DNA of 64,000 nucleotides from Myxococcus qinghaiensis (GTDB lineage Bacteria > Myxococcota > Myxococcia > Myxococcales > Myxococcaceae): NCBI RefSeq assembly GCF_024198215.1, contig NZ_JAKCFA010000001.1, forward strand, positions 186,001 through 250,000, written 5' to 3'. The number at the start of each line of letters is the position of its first letter. Position 1 is the stretch's first letter. Position numbers and translations under genes: made by a program. Under the pieces are notes generated by a model. That model ran no database searches. It saw only the letters and a list, made by a program, of their open reading frames with translations, and was not told the DNA's origin. This document shows, piece after piece, positions 24,734-33,951 of this stretch.

Positions 24734-26311
24734 CTACTCGTGCGACGCGTGGAGCCCGAAAATCTGGCGCAGCCGCCCCAGAATCCGGCCCACTTCGGCG
24801 GGGATGGGGTCCGTGTTGGCGCCGCTGGCCTGCGCGACGGCCCGGAGCTGGGTGCGCCGCTGCGCCAGGATGGCGGAGAGCTGGCGGGCCAGTCCCGGGT
24901 GCTCGGCGAACAGCCGCGCGAAGGTCGGCCGGTCCACCTCGAGCAGCAGCGCGTCTTCCAAGGCGACGATGGTGGCCGCGCGCTTCTCTCCAGTGAGCAG
25001 CGACATCTCGCCGAAGTAGTCGCCTCGTCCCAGCTGGGCGACCTCCGCCTGCGTCTTGCCCGCGCGCACGCTCACCTTGCCGGAGGCGACCAGGTAGAAG
25101 GTGCGGCCGTCGTCTCCCTCCTGGATGACGTGCTCGTCCCGGCCGAAGCGCCGCACGTGGACCTCCTGTCCCAGCCGCTCCAGGTCCGCGTCCGCCAGCG
25201 GCTGGAAGAGGTCCACCGCGCGCAGCAGGCTCAGCACCGTGTGCGCGGGCAGCTCCGGCTTGGGCACGTCCTCGCGGATGCGCAGCACACGGTGGGGCAC
25301 GGGCGCCTCCACGCCGTCGCGTCGCAGCCGGTACCACAGGCGGGTGTGGACCTCCGCCGTCACCGCATCCGCGAGCGAGAAGTCGTTCACGAAGAAGCGG
25401 AGCATGTAGCGGACGGACGCTTCGTCGAACGCGAGCGTGCGGGCGATGGGCGCGGGGTCCACCAGGACCTGAGGAATCTCTCGCGCCACGTCCAGCAGGG
25501 CCGCCTTCATCACGTTGGGCGGCGTGTCGTAGGAGGCCCGCACCTGCGTGTCCACGCCCACCGGCTCCCGGTCCTGGGAGAACGTCTTGAGCTGCTCCTT
25601 GGCCACCATCGAGTTGGGCAGCGTCACCAGCTCGCGGCGGAACGTCATGATGCGGATGGAGCGCCAGTTCACCTGCGCCACGCGCCCGGTGTGCTCGCCG
25701 ATGCGGATGAAGTCGCCCACCTCGAAGGGCTTGTCCAACTGAAGCGACAGGCCCGCGAAGAGGTTGCCCAGCGTCTCCTGGAGCGCGAGGCCGATGACGA
25801 CCGACAGCACCGCGGACGTGGCCACGAGCCCCGTCAGGTCCAGGTCCAGCTGCGTCTGGAAGATGGGGACGGCCGCCAGCGTGTAGAGCAGGAAGTCGAT
25901 GACGTTGCGGAGAATCTTCGGCGTCCCCACGGACGACGAGCGCAGCCGGAGGAGCTTCAGGCCGAAGCCCACGCCCGCGCGGATGACGCCGAAGGCGAAC
26001 GTCAGCATCCACGCGACCTGGAGCGCCTTGAGCGGCCCCGGGGGCGTCGTGTGCGGCAGCGCCCAGGCGGCGACCCGCAGCGCCAGGAACATCACCAGCA
26101 GCCGCAGGGCGCCCGTCAGGTCCCGCTTCAGGTCCGGGTCCTGGCTCGTGGCCCGCGTCCCCAGGAGCACCAGGACCAGCAACGCTCCCACGGCCAGCGA
26201 CAGATTGCTCTGGAGAAAAGGCAGCAAGGGCCCCTGACTTTGACTCGCGCTCGCCCGAGGGGTCAAGGCAGCGGTTGACGCGTGGCGCGCAAGCAGGGAT
26301 ACACGCGCCAT
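24734..26311 (-). CDS. MscS-family channel with C-terminal cyclic-nucleotide-binding domain
   Basis: This encodes up to 525 residues. Several TM segments precede residue 160. Residues about 165-245 are the MscS pore and beta domain: GLVATSAVLSVVIGLALQET, then DKPFEVGDFIRIGEHTGRV and RRELVTLPNSMV. Residues about 375-490 are a cNMP-binding fold with FGEMSLLTGEKRAATIVA as the phosphate-binding cassette. Such channels open on membrane tension and may be gated by cyclic nucleotide. The proposed start ATG overlaps the start ATG of the divergent holB by two bases. A later TTG (for example around 26225, after CAGGGG) might be the real start, so the N-terminus is uncertain. Confidence 0.82.
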   Translation of the reverse strand: MARVSLLARHASTAALTPRASASQSQGPLLPFLQSNLSLAVGALLVLVLLGTRATSQDPDLKRDLTGALRLLVMFLALRVAAWALPHTTPPGPLKALQVAWMLTFAFGVIRAGVGFGLKLLRLRSSSVGTPKILRNVIDFLLYTLAAVPIFQTQLDLDLTGLVATSAVLSVVIGLALQETLGNLFAGLSLQLDKPFEVGDFIRIGEHTGRVAQVNWRSIRIMTFRRELVTLPNSMVAKEQLKTFSQDREPVGVDTQVRASYDTPPNVMKAALLDVAREIPQVLVDPAPIARTLAFDEASVRYMLRFFVNDFSLADAVTAEVHTRLWYRLRRDGVEAPVPHRVLRIREDVPKPELPAHTVLSLLRAVDLFQPLADADLERLGQEVHVRRFGRDEHVIQEGDDGRTFYLVASGKVSVRAGKTQAEVAQLGRGDYFGEMSLLTGEKRAATIVALEDALLLEVDRPTFARLFAEHPGLARQLSAILAQRRTQLRAVAQASGANTDPIPAEVGRILGRLRQIFGLHASHE

Positions 26312-27344
26312 GACGCTCGCATCGGTGCTGGGACAGCCCCGCGCGATTGATTCACTTCAGGCGGCACTTCGCGGTGGTGCGGTGCACCATGCGTATCTCT
26401 TCGCTGGGCCGGAGGGGGTGGGCAAGGAGCTGGCGGCCGTGGGGCTCGCCCAGGCACTGACCTGCCCCGAGCAGCCTGACGTGGGCTGCGGCGCCTGCGC
26501 GAGCTGCGTGCGGGTGGCGAAGGGCCTCCATCCCGACGTCACCTGGGTGATGCCGGACGATGAGCGCGTGTCGCGGGGACTGGCGGGGCGCTCGGACTTC
26601 ACGGGGACGCCGAGCCGGGAGCTGCGGGTGGAGCAGATCCGCAACCTCCAGGAGCGGCTGGCCCTGCGTGGCCTGGAGTCCCGTCGCAAGGTGGCCATCA
26701 TCATCTCCGCGCAGGCGATGAACGTGCAGGCGCAGAACGCGTTCCTCAAGACGCTGGAGGAGCCTCCGTCGGAGACCACGCTGGTGCTGGTGGCCAACGC
26801 GATGGACAAGCTGCTGCCCACCATCCGCAGCCGGTGCAGCAAGGTGCACTTCGGTCCGCTCTCGGTGGAGCTGGTCGCCGAGCGCGTGCGCACCGTGCGC
26901 AAGCTGGACGCGGACACAGCCCAGCTCGCGGCCATCATGGCCGGTGGCAGCCTGGGCCGCGCGTTGGCGCTGGACGTGGAGGCGCTGGCGCGGCGCAAGG
27001 ACGTCGTCACCGCCTTCGAGTCCCTGCGCGGCGAGGACGCGGTGGGCCTGTTGCGCTTCGCCGACGAGCATGGTGGCTCGCGCGAGGACGCGGAGGCGAC
27101 GCTGGAGTTGCTCGTGCTGTGGACGCGCGACGTGGCGCTGGTGAGGGCCGGACGAGAGGACTCGCTGGCGAATCGCGACTTGCGCGCGCTGGCGGTGGAG
27201 GTGGCCTCGCGCATCTCCGATGCATGGCTGCACCGCCGTCACTCGCTGCTGGAGTCGGCTCGCGCGGCGGTGGCTCGCAACGGCGCGCCCCGGCTGCAAC
27301 TGGAGCGCATGCTCATCGACCTGTTCACGGAGACCGCGCGATGA
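26310..27344 (+). CDS. holB: DNA polymerase III subunit delta' (clamp loader)
   Basis: This encodes 344 residues. Walker A is GPEGVGKE (33-40). The four zinc-binding Cys are at 52, 60, 63 and 66 (CPEQPDVGCGACASC). NAFLKTLEEPP and the SRC motif (RSRC, about residue 173) follow. Delta' is the stator of the clamp loader and works with delta and the gamma/tau subunits. The stop overlaps the start of the next gene (ATGA), where delta is encoded, so both clamp-loader subunits are made from one message. Confidence 0.9.
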   Translation: MTLASVLGQPRAIDSLQAALRGGAVHHAYLFAGPEGVGKELAAVGLAQALTCPEQPDVGCGACASCVRVAKGLHPDVTWVMPDDERVSRGLAGRSDFTGTPSRELRVEQIRNLQERLALRGLESRRKVAIIISAQAMNVQAQNAFLKTLEEPPSETTLVLVANAMDKLLPTIRSRCSKVHFGPLSVELVAERVRTVRKLDADTAQLAAIMAGGSLGRALALDVEALARRKDVVTAFESLRGEDAVGLLRFADEHGGSREDAEATLELLVLWTRDVALVRAGREDSLANRDLRALAVEVASRISDAWLHRRHSLLESARAAVARNGAPRLQLERMLIDLFTETAR

Positions 27345-28660
27345 GCAAGGACCTGCTGGAGGACGTGCTCGCGGGCGTGAAGGCCGGGAAGGTCTCTCCG
27401 CTGTATCTGCTGTGGGGCGAGGAGTACCTGGTCCGCAAGGGCGCCGACGAGCTGGTGAAGCTGCTGGTCCCCGACGCGGCGGTGGGGCTCAACCTCGTCA
27501 CGCTGGACGCGGGCAGCCCGCGCGAGGTGGCGCAGGAGCTGGCCACCATGCCGCTGTTCCCCGGGCGCAAGGTCGTCGTGGTGAGGGACCCGGAGTTCCT
27601 CGCGCCCAAGAAGGGCCGGGGAGATCCACTGGCCAAGGCTCGCGAGGCGTGGAAGGCGGGCAAGCGCAAGGAAGGCGCCCGGCGACTGCTGGCGCTGGCC
27701 GCGCGCGCGGGCTGGGGCGTGGACAAGTTGGACCCGTCCTCGTCCGGTGCTCCATCGGTGGAGCAGTGGAAGGAAGAGCTGAACGTCGACCTGGCCGAGG
27801 CGGACGTGGCCTTCCTCAAGGAGGCCGCCGCGTTCTGCAAGGAGGAGCGCATCACCGCGCCGGAGGGCGACGCCACGGTGCTGATGGACCTCATCCAGAA
27901 GGGCGTCCCCGCGGGGCACTCGCTGGTGATGGCGGCCACGGAAGTGGACGCGAAGAACCCGCTGCTGAAGCTGGCGCAGGACAAGGGCCACGTCGTCGAG
28001 CGCAAGGTGGCCGCGCGCCACAAGGACCTGGACCTCTCCGAAATCTCCAAGGAGTTCCTGGCGCCCTTCAAGAAGAAGCTGGGGCCGGGCGCGCTGGAGG
28101 AACTCAAGGAGCGCGTCGGCGGCAACATCCGTCTGTTGCAGTCGGAGCTGGAGAAGCTGGCCACGTACTCGGAAGGGCCGGCCATCGAGCGCTCCGACGT
28201 CGTGTCGCTGGTGCACCACGCTCGCGAGGAGGAGTTCTTCGAGCTGTCCGAAGCGCTCCAGAAGCGGGACTTCCGTGGCGCGCTCTCCTACGCCGAGGAC
28301 GCGATGGGGCAGGGCACGCATGCGCTCCAGTTGCTGGGCGCGGTGGCCTCCATCGTGCGCGGCCTGCTGGAGGCCCACGAGTGGATGTTCCGCTACGCCG
28401 GGGGCACCCCGCCGCGCTCCGCGAAGGACGTGGAGGCCCGGGTGTTCCCCAAGCTGGAGGTGGAGCTGAAGGGCACGCGGCGCAAGATGCCCAACGCCTG
28501 GGCGCTCACCTTCAGCATGAAGGCCGCCGCCGGGTACGAGCGCAAGGAGCTCTTGGGCTCGCTGGTGGCGTGCGCGGAGGCGGACCTGTCCCTCAAGTCT
28601 TCCGGCAACGGTCGGCTCGTCATCGAGCGACTGCTGGCCACGGTGTGCCTCGGCGCCTGA
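27341..28660 (+). CDS. holA: DNA polymerase III subunit delta
   Basis: This encodes 439 residues. The N-terminal PLYLLWGEEYLVRKGADEL and GRKVVVVRDPEFL match HolA. The middle and C-terminal collar helices follow (GGNIRLLQSELEKLATY, REEEFFELSEALQKRDFRGAL, LQLLGAVASIVRGLLEA). It is about 100 residues longer than E. coli HolA. The extra length lies around residues 85-190 and is rich in Lys, Ala and Glu (LAKAREAWKAGKRKEGARRL). Delta opens the sliding clamp. Translation is coupled to holB by ATGA. Confidence 0.88.
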   Translation: MSKDLLEDVLAGVKAGKVSPLYLLWGEEYLVRKGADELVKLLVPDAAVGLNLVTLDAGSPREVAQELATMPLFPGRKVVVVRDPEFLAPKKGRGDPLAKAREAWKAGKRKEGARRLLALAARAGWGVDKLDPSSSGAPSVEQWKEELNVDLAEADVAFLKEAAAFCKEERITAPEGDATVLMDLIQKGVPAGHSLVMAATEVDAKNPLLKLAQDKGHVVERKVAARHKDLDLSEISKEFLAPFKKKLGPGALEELKERVGGNIRLLQSELEKLATYSEGPAIERSDVVSLVHHAREEEFFELSEALQKRDFRGALSYAEDAMGQGTHALQLLGAVASIVRGLLEAHEWMFRYAGGTPPRSAKDVEARVFPKLEVELKGTRRKMPNAWALTFSMKAAAGYERKELLGSLVACAEADLSLKSSGNGRLVIERLLATVCLGA

Positions 28661-28721
28661 GGGGCCAGGCGGGCGGCGGGGACGTGCACTTGGCGTCCGG
28701 CTCGGGTAGAGGAGGCCGCGT

Positions 28722-29186
28722 ATGGCGGACAAGCGTCGTTTCGACCTCTTCGCGGACTTCATCGTGTCGCGCTTCGTGGCCCCTCGCGTCTTCGACGTCG
28801 CGGGCGGGCAGGGGCGTCTCAACGAGGCGCTGACCCGGCGTGGCCGGGCCGTCACCACCTTCGACCTGCGCCACAAGCACCTGCCGGTGACGTACGCCCA
28901 GCGCATCTTCACGCTGGAGGAGCCGTGCGACGCGGAGCTGGTGGTGGGCATGCACCCCGACGGGGCCACGCGCGTCATCATCGAGTACGCGGCCCGGCAT
29001 GGCCTGCCCTTCGCCGTGGTGCCCTGCTGCTCCGACAACGGCATGCCCTACAACCCGTGGATGCGACACCTGGCCGAGCTGGCGCGCGGCACGGGGGGCT
29101 TCGCCACGGTGGAAGAGGTGACGCTCACCATGGACGGCCGTGCACGCGTCCTGGTGGGCGAGCCCGCGCCCGTCTCGCCGCGCTGA
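28722..29186 (+). CDS. Class I methyltransferase-like protein
   Basis: This encodes 154 residues from an ATG with GGAGG 6 bases upstream. VFDVAGGQGRLNEAL (about residues 23-37) is a motif I-like glycine loop that binds S-adenosylmethionine. ELVVGMHPDGATRVIIEYA and FAVVPCCSD follow, a layout shared with methyltransferases that use an HPCGA...PCC block. Here the first Cys of HPCGA is Asp. It is small and soluble. The target is unknown. It is 61 bases after holA and may belong to that transcription unit. Confidence 0.6.
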   Translation: MADKRRFDLFADFIVSRFVAPRVFDVAGGQGRLNEALTRRGRAVTTFDLRHKHLPVTYAQRIFTLEEPCDAELVVGMHPDGATRVIIEYAARHGLPFAVVPCCSDNGMPYNPWMRHLAELARGTGGFATVEEVTLTMDGRARVLVGEPAPVSPR

Positions 29187-29301
29187 GGCGGGCAGTGCCC
29201 TCCAGCGGACATCGACCCATGACCGCGCGGCCACGTGTGGGGACCCTTCGTCGCGTCTAGCTTTCGTGTCACCCGTGCGTGACGGGGCGGGAGCAGCGCA
29301 C

Positions 29302-29859
29302 ATGGTGACGGAGTGGGAGGGATATGCGACGGCGCAGGTCTGGCGCCCGGCGTCGTATCCAGGGCTGGTGCTGTACCGGGTGAGCGGTCGAGCGACCTCG
29401 CAGGCCCTGCACGTCCATGACGAGCTTCAGCTCACCCTGGATGCCGGACATGTCCAGCAGGTGTCATGTGGGGGCGCGAATCTGATGGCGCCGCCCGGGA
29501 GCCTGGTCGTCATCCCTCCGGGAGAGGTCCACGCGCTGCGCGGCGAGGGCGGGCGGCCCGGGGTGTCCTACGGAATGCTGGTGCCGGCCGCGTACCTGAG
29601 GGGCGCTGCTCCCTCGGGACAGGCGGTGCAGGAGGTGGAGGGTGAGCCTCCCGCGGAGGAGCTGCTGCTCGGGGGCGGCGCGGTGCTCGACGACCCCGAG
29701 GTGGCGCGGGACTTCGTGGCGCTGCACCGCGCGCTGCGGGCTCCCGGACTCTTGAAGGAGCCCCGGCTGTGGGCCCTGCTGTCGGCCCTGCTGTCGCGAC
29801 TGGAGACGGGACAGGCGGGGTTCAGGCGGGGGAATGCGGCGTCTCAAGCATCGCCGTGA
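29302..29859 (+). CDS. AraC-type ligand-binding domain protein lacking the HTH (truncated regulator)
   Basis: This encodes 185 residues from an ATG with GGGAG upstream. Residues 1-120 form the AraC N-terminal cupin: SQALHVHDELQLTLDAG, then PPGSLVVIPPGEVHAL. Residues 120-170 are the helical linker (LWALLSALLSRLE). In AraC proteins a ~100-residue pair of HTH motifs comes next. Here the frame stops after residue 185, and the sequence beyond is the convergent TANGO2 gene, with a 38-base overlap of coding ends. The DNA-binding half is therefore absent. It is a decayed regulator or a stand-alone sensor. Confidence 0.7.
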   Translation: MVTEWEGYATAQVWRPASYPGLVLYRVSGRATSQALHVHDELQLTLDAGHVQQVSCGGANLMAPPGSLVVIPPGEVHALRGEGGRPGVSYGMLVPAAYLRGAAPSGQAVQEVEGEPPAEELLLGGGAVLDDPEVARDFVALHRALRAPGLLKEPRLWALLSALLSRLETGQAGFRRGNAASQASP

Positions 29860-30628
29860 CGTCTCGCCAGGGACCGTCACAGGGGCGCGTCTCCGACGTC
29901 AGGTAGTGCCCCACGCGCCCGGGGGCGAGGGCGACGATGGCCGAGGAGCGCGTGCCATAGGCCGGCGTGTGGATGCACAGCGCCTGGAGCCGCTGGCGGA
30001 AGTCCGGGGGGAACGACTCTCCGGAGAGCTGTGCGGGCAAGGACTCCAGGGGCGGAAGCGCCTCGTCCGCCAGCAGGGCCTTCAGGCCTTCCTCGAAGCG
30101 GGGCCAGGGCTGGAGCACCAGTCCCGTGGCGAGCGTCTTCGCCCGCTGGACCTTGGGCAATTCCGCGGAGTCGAGCACGTCGTTGGGCAGGACGTGGATG
30201 CCCGGCGGGACGTCCTCGCGTCGAAGCCGGGACTGTCCGGGCCGGCCATAGGCCACCCGAAGTGTCCGCGCGTCGCCATACAGGAGGTTGAAGGGGAGGA
30301 AGTCCGTGCCCGAGAGGGTGTCCAGGTAGCGCTCGATGCCTTCGACGGTGCCGGCGGCGAGGGCCTGGAGCACCACCTCTCCCCTCGAGCGGGGGGCCGG
30401 GCCCCCGGCCTGTCCGCCACGCTGGTTCGTCAGGCCCACGAAGAGGCCCTCGTTAGTAACCCCCATCCACGTCCCGCCGCGCTCCACGTCACGTCCCCCC
30501 ACGGTCCGGGGAGACTCGAGCAGGACTTGTGGGCCCGTCGCGGGACGAGCGAGGAGTTCGTCCCGGTTGGCCGCGAGCACCAGCGGCCACTCAGGATGGA
30601 CCTGGCGAAGGATGATGATGGTGCACAT
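29822..30628 (-). CDS. NRDE/TANGO2-family protein
   Basis: This encodes 268 residues from the ATG at 30628. The mature N-terminus is Cys2 (MCTIIIL), an Ntn-hydrolase-like nucleophile, followed by the NRDE signature ANRDE (20-24). GGTWMGVT, FVGLTNQR and SRGEVV follow as in family members. The family is widespread and linked to lipid or heme handling in eukaryotes; the bacterial role is not settled. It is convergent with the truncated AraC gene. Upstream lies metG in divergent orientation, 115 bases away. Confidence 0.85.
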   Translation of the reverse strand: MCTIIILRQVHPEWPLVLAANRDELLARPATGPQVLLESPRTVGGRDVERGGTWMGVTNEGLFVGLTNQRGGQAGGPAPRSRGEVVLQALAAGTVEGIERYLDTLSGTDFLPFNLLYGDARTLRVAYGRPGQSRLRREDVPPGIHVLPNDVLDSAELPKVQRAKTLATGLVLQPWPRFEEGLKALLADEALPPLESLPAQLSGESFPPDFRQRLQALCIHTPAYGTRSSAIVALAPGRVGHYLTSETRPCDGPWRDVTAMLETPHSPA

Positions 30629-30743
30629 GCGTTTCGGGTCGATAACATTCCCGGCACCGCGTTGCATTCGTGCTCGCGGCCCCCACGCCGTCGATGACCT
30701 CGGCCCACCGAGCGGCTAATGTCCGCCGCCCCCAGGAGAGTCC

Positions 30744-32870
30744 ATGGCGGAGAGAATCCTCGTCACCAGTGCACTTCCGTACGCGAACGGCCCCCTCCAC
30801 ATCGGGCACGCCGTCGAGTACATCCAGACCGATATCTACGTCCGTTTCCTCCGCTCCAGCGGCAAGGACGTCGTCTACTTCTGTGCTGACGACACGCACG
30901 GCACACCCATCGAACTCAACGCGGCGAAGCAGGGCCTCAAGCCCGAGGACTTCATCGCCCGGTTCCAGGACGAGCATCAGAAGGACTTCCAGGACCTGGA
31001 TGTCCGCTTCGACTACTTCCACTCCACCAACTCGCCGGAGAACCGTCAGTACGCGGAGCTCATCTACGGGCGGCTGAAGGAGAAGGGCGACATCGAGCGC
31101 AAGGACGTCGAACAGGCGTACTGCGAGACGGACCGTCGCTTCCTGCCGGACCGCTTCATCAAGGGCACCTGTCCCAACTGCAAGTCGGTGGACCAGTACG
31201 GCGATGTTTGTGAGAAGTGCGGCAAGGCGTACAGCCCCACGGACCTCATCGACCCGCGCTGTTCCCTGTGCAGTACCCCGCCGGTGCGCAAGTCGTCCGA
31301 GCACCTGTTCTTCAAGCTGTCCCGTCACGCCGACTTCCTGCAGGCGCTGCTGCGCAAGCCCGGCTTCATCCACCCTGGTCTCGCCACGCAGCTGCAGGGC
31401 TTCTTCGAGAAGGGGCTGGCGGACTGGGACATCAGCCGTGACGGTCCCTACTTCGGCTTCGCGATTCCGGGCGAGACGGACAAGTACTTCTACGTCTGGC
31501 TGGATGCGCCCATCGGCTACATCGCCACGACGGAGAAGTGGGCGAAGGAGACGGGCAAGGCGAAGAGCGCGCTGGACTACTGGGCCAAGGACAGCGGCGC
31601 GCGCATCGTCCACTTCATCGGCAAGGACATCGTCTACTTCCACGCGCTCTTCTGGCCCGCGGTGCTGGAGGTGGCGGGCCTGCATATCCCGAGCGAAATC
31701 AAGGTCCACGGCCACCTCACGGTGAACGGGGAGAAGATGTCGAAGACGCGCGGCACCATGGTGCCGGTGCGCGACTACCTCAACCAGCTGGACCCCAGCT
31801 ACCTGCGCTACTTCTACGCGGCCAACCTGGGCGCGGGCGTGGAGGACCTGGACCTCAACCTCAAGGACTTCCGTCTGCGGGTGAATGGGGAGCTGGTGAA
31901 CAACGTGGGCAACCTGGCCAACCGCGCGCTGTCGCTGCTGGCCGGGCCGCTGGGCGGAAAGCTGGCGCCGGGTCGGTCCGAGGGTCCGGGCCGCGCGCTG
32001 GTGGAGTCCGTGCTCGCCCGCATCCCCGAGGTTCGCGAGGCCTTCGAGAAGCTGGAGTACCGCAACGCCATCCGCGTCATCACGGACATCGCCTCCGCGG
32101 CGAATGCCTTCGTGCAGACGGCGGCGCCGTGGGCCCTGGTGAAGAAGGACGCGGAGGCCGCGCGCGCGGACCTGTCCGACGCCGCCGACGTGGTGTACCT
32201 GCTGGGCGCGTTGCTGGCGCCGGTGACGCCTCGGTTGTCGGAGAAGCTCTTCGCGCAGCTCGGCGCGGAGCCGCTCACGTTCCAGGCGCTGGAGGGGGCG
32301 AAGTACCCGCTGTTGGATCGCAGCCGTCCCATCGGCACCCCGGAGCCGCTGTTGCCGCGACTGGAAGAGGACCGCGTCAACGCCATCATCGTGACGCCGG
32401 AGGGGACTGTCGCCGCCGCGCCGGCGCCCGAGGCGAAGAAGGCCGAGGGCAAGGAGAAGAAGGCCGAGAAGAAGCCGGCCGAGCCCGCGCCTGTCACGCA
32501 GGCTTCCTCGGGCGCGGGGGCCACGGAGGCCGCCGGCTCGGGGGAGATTGAGTACGCGGACTTCGCGAAGGTGGTGCTCAAGTCGGGCAGGGTGCTGGCG
32601 GCGGAGAAGGTCGCCAAGGCGGACAAGCTGCTCAAGCTCACCGTGGACGTGGGTGAGGCGAGCGGTCCGCGCACCATCGTCTCCGGAATCGCCGAGGCGT
32701 TCGCTCCCGAGTCGCTCGTCGGGCGCAACGTGGTGGTCGTCGCGAACCTGAAGCCGCGCAGCCTGAAGGGCATCGAGTCGAAGGGGATGCTCCTGACGGC
32801 GGGCCCCGGCGGCAAGGACCTGTCGTTGTTGGACCCTGGCAATGTCCCGCCGGGCAGCGACGTGAAGTGA
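30744..32870 (+). CDS. metG: Methionyl-tRNA synthetase
   Basis: This encodes 708 residues. HIGH is at 19-22 (ANGPLHIGHA), and KMSKT near residue 332 is the KMSKS loop. A zinc knuckle has CPNC near residue 142, then CEKC and CSLC. An Ala/Lys/Pro/Glu-rich linker (about 550-600) leads to a C-terminal EMAP-like tRNA-binding domain (601-708: ADFAKVVLKSGRV, LKLTVDVG, GMLL) that aids dimer formation and tRNA binding. It charges tRNA-Met. AGGAG precedes the start. The HEAT-repeat gene follows after 106 bases. Confidence 0.95.
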   Translation: MAERILVTSALPYANGPLHIGHAVEYIQTDIYVRFLRSSGKDVVYFCADDTHGTPIELNAAKQGLKPEDFIARFQDEHQKDFQDLDVRFDYFHSTNSPENRQYAELIYGRLKEKGDIERKDVEQAYCETDRRFLPDRFIKGTCPNCKSVDQYGDVCEKCGKAYSPTDLIDPRCSLCSTPPVRKSSEHLFFKLSRHADFLQALLRKPGFIHPGLATQLQGFFEKGLADWDISRDGPYFGFAIPGETDKYFYVWLDAPIGYIATTEKWAKETGKAKSALDYWAKDSGARIVHFIGKDIVYFHALFWPAVLEVAGLHIPSEIKVHGHLTVNGEKMSKTRGTMVPVRDYLNQLDPSYLRYFYAANLGAGVEDLDLNLKDFRLRVNGELVNNVGNLANRALSLLAGPLGGKLAPGRSEGPGRALVESVLARIPEVREAFEKLEYRNAIRVITDIASAANAFVQTAAPWALVKKDAEAARADLSDAADVVYLLGALLAPVTPRLSEKLFAQLGAEPLTFQALEGAKYPLLDRSRPIGTPEPLLPRLEEDRVNAIIVTPEGTVAAAPAPEAKKAEGKEKKAEKKPAEPAPVTQASSGAGATEAAGSGEIEYADFAKVVLKSGRVLAAEKVAKADKLLKLTVDVGEASGPRTIVSGIAEAFAPESLVGRNVVVVANLKPRSLKGIESKGMLLTAGPGGKDLSLLDPGNVPPGSDVK

Positions 32871-32976
32871 TGGGCTGGTGGGGCGGAGCGAAGGTGCTCC
32901 GCCCACCAGTGGTGTCTGGGGCCATTCCCCCTTCACGGGTCCGGGGCCGAGGCCGCCGGGCAGCGAGGTGTTGGAC

Positions 32977-33951
32977 GTGACGGATTGGCGTGCGGAGCGG
33001 GACCGGGCCTTGCTGACCCTGGAGCGCGAGAAGCGTCCGGCGTTCCGGGCGGAGGCGGCGGAACAGCTCCACCACCTCGCGTTGGAGGCCCCCGCGCCGG
33101 CGGCGGACTTCGCGGAGGTGATGCCCCGGCTGCTGTCGGATGCCCAGCCGGAGGTGAAGCGCTCGGGGGTGGCGCTCGCGACGGTGGTCCTTCCTCCCGA
33201 CGAGCTGCCCGCGCTGCTCATCTCCTATCTGCGGGACGCGGAGTCGGTGGTGCGCCTGGAGGCCACCGGGCGACTGGCGGACCTGTACCGGCCGGAGCTG
33301 CGCGGGGCGCTGGCGGGCATGTTGGAAGACTCCGTCCCGGAGGTTCGCTTCGAGGCCGCGCGAGGCATCGCCGCGCTCAAGCATCCCGCGGGGCTGGAGG
33401 TGCTGATTGAAGCGCTGGACGCGGACCTGCTCCGTTTTCGCGCCCTGGGCGCCATGGCCGAGCTGGAGGACCCACGGGCCCTGCCCGCGGTGAAGCGCCT
33501 GTTCGGCCGCTGGCTCCTGCCCGCCTTCGACAGGACGCAGGCGGCGGGCGTGCTGGCGAAGCTGGGAGACCCCGCGGGCGCGGCGCACCTGCTCCAGCGC
33601 TCGCGCAAGAAGTGGAGCCAGGACCGCGCGCTCGCCGTGGAACTGCTGGGCGAGGTGAAGGCCCCTGGCGCGCTGGAGCGGCTCAAGGAGATCCTCGACG
33701 ACGCGAAGGATTCCTGCCGTGGCGCCGCCGCGCGAGGCCTGGGGCGTCTGGGGGACACGCGGGCGCTGCCCTGGCTGCTCGCGCTGCTCCAGGACATGAG
33801 CGCCGACGAAGAAGACCGGTTGGATGCGGCGGACGGGGTGTGGCGTATGGGGGATGCGGACGGCCGCGAGCGTGTTCGGGCGTCGGTGAGCACCTTCACG
33901 TCACCTGAGGCCCGGCAAGAGCTGGACGACTTGTTTCAGGAGGGGACATGA
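32977..33951 (+). CDS. HEAT-repeat protein
   Basis: This encodes 324 residues. The start is taken as the GTG at 32977 because GAGG lies 7-8 bases upstream. The protein is a run of HEAT or PBS-lyase-like helical repeats: each has a D-x-x-x-x-V-R/K-x-x-A core (PEVKRSGVALATVV, ESVVRLEATGRLADL, PEVRFEAARGIAAL, DSCRGAAARGLGRLGD). These form a solenoid for protein binding. No catalytic site is seen. It overlaps tatD by ATGA, so the two are translationally coupled. Confidence 0.75.
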   Translation: MTDWRAERDRALLTLEREKRPAFRAEAAEQLHHLALEAPAPAADFAEVMPRLLSDAQPEVKRSGVALATVVLPPDELPALLISYLRDAESVVRLEATGRLADLYRPELRGALAGMLEDSVPEVRFEAARGIAALKHPAGLEVLIEALDADLLRFRALGAMAELEDPRALPAVKRLFGRWLLPAFDRTQAAGVLAKLGDPAGAAHLLQRSRKKWSQDRALAVELLGEVKAPGALERLKEILDDAKDSCRGAAARGLGRLGDTRALPWLLALLQDMSADEEDRLDAADGVWRMGDADGRERVRASVSTFTSPEARQELDDLFQEGT

